DNA from: Candidatus Cloacimonadota bacterium
GTDB lineage: Bacteria > Cloacimonadota > Cloacimonadia > Cloacimonadales > TCS61
Direction: 5' to 3'
Assembly: GCA_014382915.1 (NCBI GenBank)
Contig: JACNIV010000089.1
Coordinates: 1 to 5,503, forward strand
Length of the DNA stretch: 5,503 nt
In this document: positions 4,205 to 5,503 of the stretch, piece after piece
Numbering within the stretch: the stretch's first letter is position 1
How the letters are laid out: each line of letters starts with the position of its first letter
Program-made: the position numbers and the translations under genes
The notes under the pieces: generated by a model
Databases searched by the model: none
What the model was told of the DNA's origin: nothing
What the model saw: the letters and a program-made list of their open reading frames with translations, nothing else

Positions 4205-5503
4205 TTGGCTCAAGATCATCCAAATCTTATCCAAATGAAAGGTATCACCAAGTCATTTTATGGCACTAAAGCAAATGATAATATAGATTTTGATCTTAAA
4301 CTGGGTGAGATACACGCCTTACTGGGAGAGAACGGAACCGGTAAAACCACATTGATGAACATACTCACCGGTGTTTATTTCCCTGAAAGCGGGAAAATGT
4401 ATTTTAAAGGTAAAGAAATTTCCCATAAATTTCCCGGTGAAGCTTTGAAGATCGGCATTGGAATGGTTCATCAGAGATTCAGCTTGATAGGAAATCTTAC
4501 TGTACTGGAAAATATCATTCTCGGTCTGCCTTCCAATAAATTTCACTTAAATCTATCCGAACGTAAAAAACTGATCACGGAATATGCCGAGAAATATAAC
4601 TTTTCTGTAGACCTCGATGCGATTGTGGATAAGCTTCCCATAGGGATAAAACAAAAAGTAGAAATTCTTAAAATGCTGGTGCGGGAAGTGGAGGTTCTCA
4701 TAGTTGACGAACCTACTACTGTTCTTACCAAACAGGAAACCGACAACCTGATAGAGATCCTGAAAAAAATAGCATCCACCGGCAAAGGGGTGATCTTCAT
4801 TTCCCATAAAATGAAAGTAGTTCGACAGGTAGCCGACCGGATCACCGTGCTTCGTAAAGGTAAAAACGTAGGTACAGTACTTCCGGAAGAGGTTTCATCA
4901 CACGAACTGGCCAAGATGATGGTGGGACGTATAATAGAAAGTTCCATAGAAAGAATTTGCTGGAAATCTTCCAAGAAGATATTGCAGGTGGAAAACCTGC
5001 ATGTACATTCCGATAAAGATCTTCTGGCTGTAGATTCTCTTTCTTTTGAAGTGTTCACAGGAGAAATTTTAGGAATAGCCGGGGTTTCGGGTAATGGTCA
5101 AACAGAACTGGCGGAAGCACTTACCGGAAACAGAAAGGTGCGAGATGGAAAGATCTGGTTCAAAGACAGGGTTATAACCAATCATTCAGCCATGGAAAGA
5201 ATCGATGATGGTATCAGTTACATTCCTGCCGACCGCGTAAATGTGGGAGTTGCCGGGCAAAGAAGCATCTGGGAAAATCTGGGATTAAAAATATACAGGA
5301 AAGCAGAATACCACCAAGGTTACTTACTGAATAATAAAAAAATAAAAAATTATGCTGAACAAATAATTGAAAAATATGACATCCTGCAGCCGGGAATTAA
5401 TTTTCCTGCTCTGCTTCTTTCCGGAGGAAATTTGCAGAAGCTTATCATCGGCAGAGAGATAGAAGCAGAAAGTGAATTATATGTATGTGTAAACCCCACC
5501 CGC
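4205..5503 (+). CDS. Tandem-NBD ATPase of a BMP-type (nucleoside/simple-sugar) ABC importer, partial at right edge
   Basis: Starting at TTG 4205, 433 codons stay open to the window end; the family is about 500-520 residues, so roughly the last 80 are missing. NBD1: Walker A GENGTGKTT at 41-49, Q-loop region GMVHQRF at 86-92, signature-like LPIGIKQKVEILK at 144-156, Walker B VLIVDEPTT at 164-172, switch histidine H201. NBD2: the degenerate Walker A GVSGNGQTEL at 293-302 expected of the non-catalytic half, IPADR at 340-344, signature LSGGNLQK at 405-412 and a degenerate Walker B ending NPTR at 430-433, where the window stops just before the usual GLD. This is the architecture of the general nucleoside importer ATPases (B. 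subtilis YufO/NupO, S. mutans RnsB) and of sugar ATPases such as MglA/RbsA. Coupling to a BMP lipoprotein favours the nucleoside branch. It would work on the cytoplasmic face with two permeases, expected next beyond the window. No frameshift is seen. Confidence 0.93.
   Translation, partial: MAQDHPNLIQMKGITKSFYGTKANDNIDFDLKLGEIHALLGENGTGKTTLMNILTGVYFPESGKMYFKGKEISHKFPGEALKIGIGMVHQRFSLIGNLTVLENIILGLPSNKFHLNLSERKKLITEYAEKYNFSVDLDAIVDKLPIGIKQKVEILKMLVREVEVLIVDEPTTVLTKQETDNLIEILKKIASTGKGVIFISHKMKVVRQVADRITVLRKGKNVGTVLPEEVSSHELAKMMVGRIIESSIERICWKSSKKILQVENLHVHSDKDLLAVDSLSFEVFTGEILGIAGVSGNGQTELAEALTGNRKVRDGKIWFKDRVITNHSAMERIDDGISYIPADRVNVGVAGQRSIWENLGLKIYRKAEYHQGYLLNNKKIKNYAEQIIEKYDILQPGINFPALLLSGGNLQKLIIGREIEAESELYVCVNPTR

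Noticed and set aside
4543..5058. 171-residue open frame on the minus strand, with an 84-residue companion at 4553-4807
   Set aside because: Both lie wholly antisense to the ABC ATPase gene, whose frame has every family motif. Their translations are S/T/R/F-rich with no recognisable domain.
5083..5112. Apparent inactivation of the second ATP site (no GKS/T in Walker A)
   Set aside because: The GxxGNGQxEL form is standard for the second half of this ATPase family, so it is not a defect.
5460..5503. Abrupt end of the ATPase frame as a possible truncation
   Set aside because: The frame is open to the last base and stops inside a known motif, so the window edge, not a mutation, explains it.

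Overview
The window looks like part of a moderately AT-rich bacterial chromosome. The genes are at roughly 40% GC by eye. The intergenic stretch 2706-3046 is only about 21% GC (72 of 341 bases, counted by hand). Genes start from AAGGAG/GGAG-type ribosome binding sites, one with a TTG start, and at least one intrinsic terminator is present. A [4Fe-4S]-rich amino-acid-type dehydrogenase next to a BMP-family ABC uptake system suggests an anaerobic, amino-acid- or nucleoside-scavenging bacterium. Candidatus Cloacimonadota, Spirochaetota or a related lineage would fit, but this is a low-confidence guess.

Layout. The left half (1-2693) is a minus-strand operon. Its first gene (615-2693) encodes a ~692-residue FAD/NAD oxidoreductase carrying an N-terminal [2Fe-2S] domain, two [4Fe-4S] motifs and a C-terminal BFD-like [2Fe-2S] domain. 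Its stop overlaps by 8 bases the start of a second gene (622 down to the left edge), which encodes the DAO-family FAD subunit. Together they resemble the two-component amine/imino-acid dehydrogenases (proline dehydrogenase PDH1, HcnABC, sarcosine oxidase alpha/beta, octopine/nopaline oxidase).

The middle (2706-3046) is a divergent, very AT-rich control region. It holds a pair of mirrored CTTGACAT boxes, an 11-bp all-A/T hairpin and some doubtful very short ORFs.

The right half is a plus-strand BMP-family ABC importer operon. It consists of a lipoprotein substrate-binding protein (3047-4135), a strong intrinsic terminator (4149-4181) and a tandem-domain ABC ATPase starting at TTG 4205 and running off the right edge. 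The permease genes are expected just beyond the window.

Working together (inference): the importer brings in a small nutrient, by family a purine nucleoside or base, while the divergent dehydrogenase strips electrons from an amino or imino acid and passes them through FAD and Fe-S centres to NAD or ferredoxin. Whether the two operons share a substrate or a regulator cannot be decided here. I saw no CRISPR array, mobile element, tRNA or rRNA, and no clear evidence of a wholly new system. The most unusual items are the heavily clustered redox subunit and the symmetric control region.
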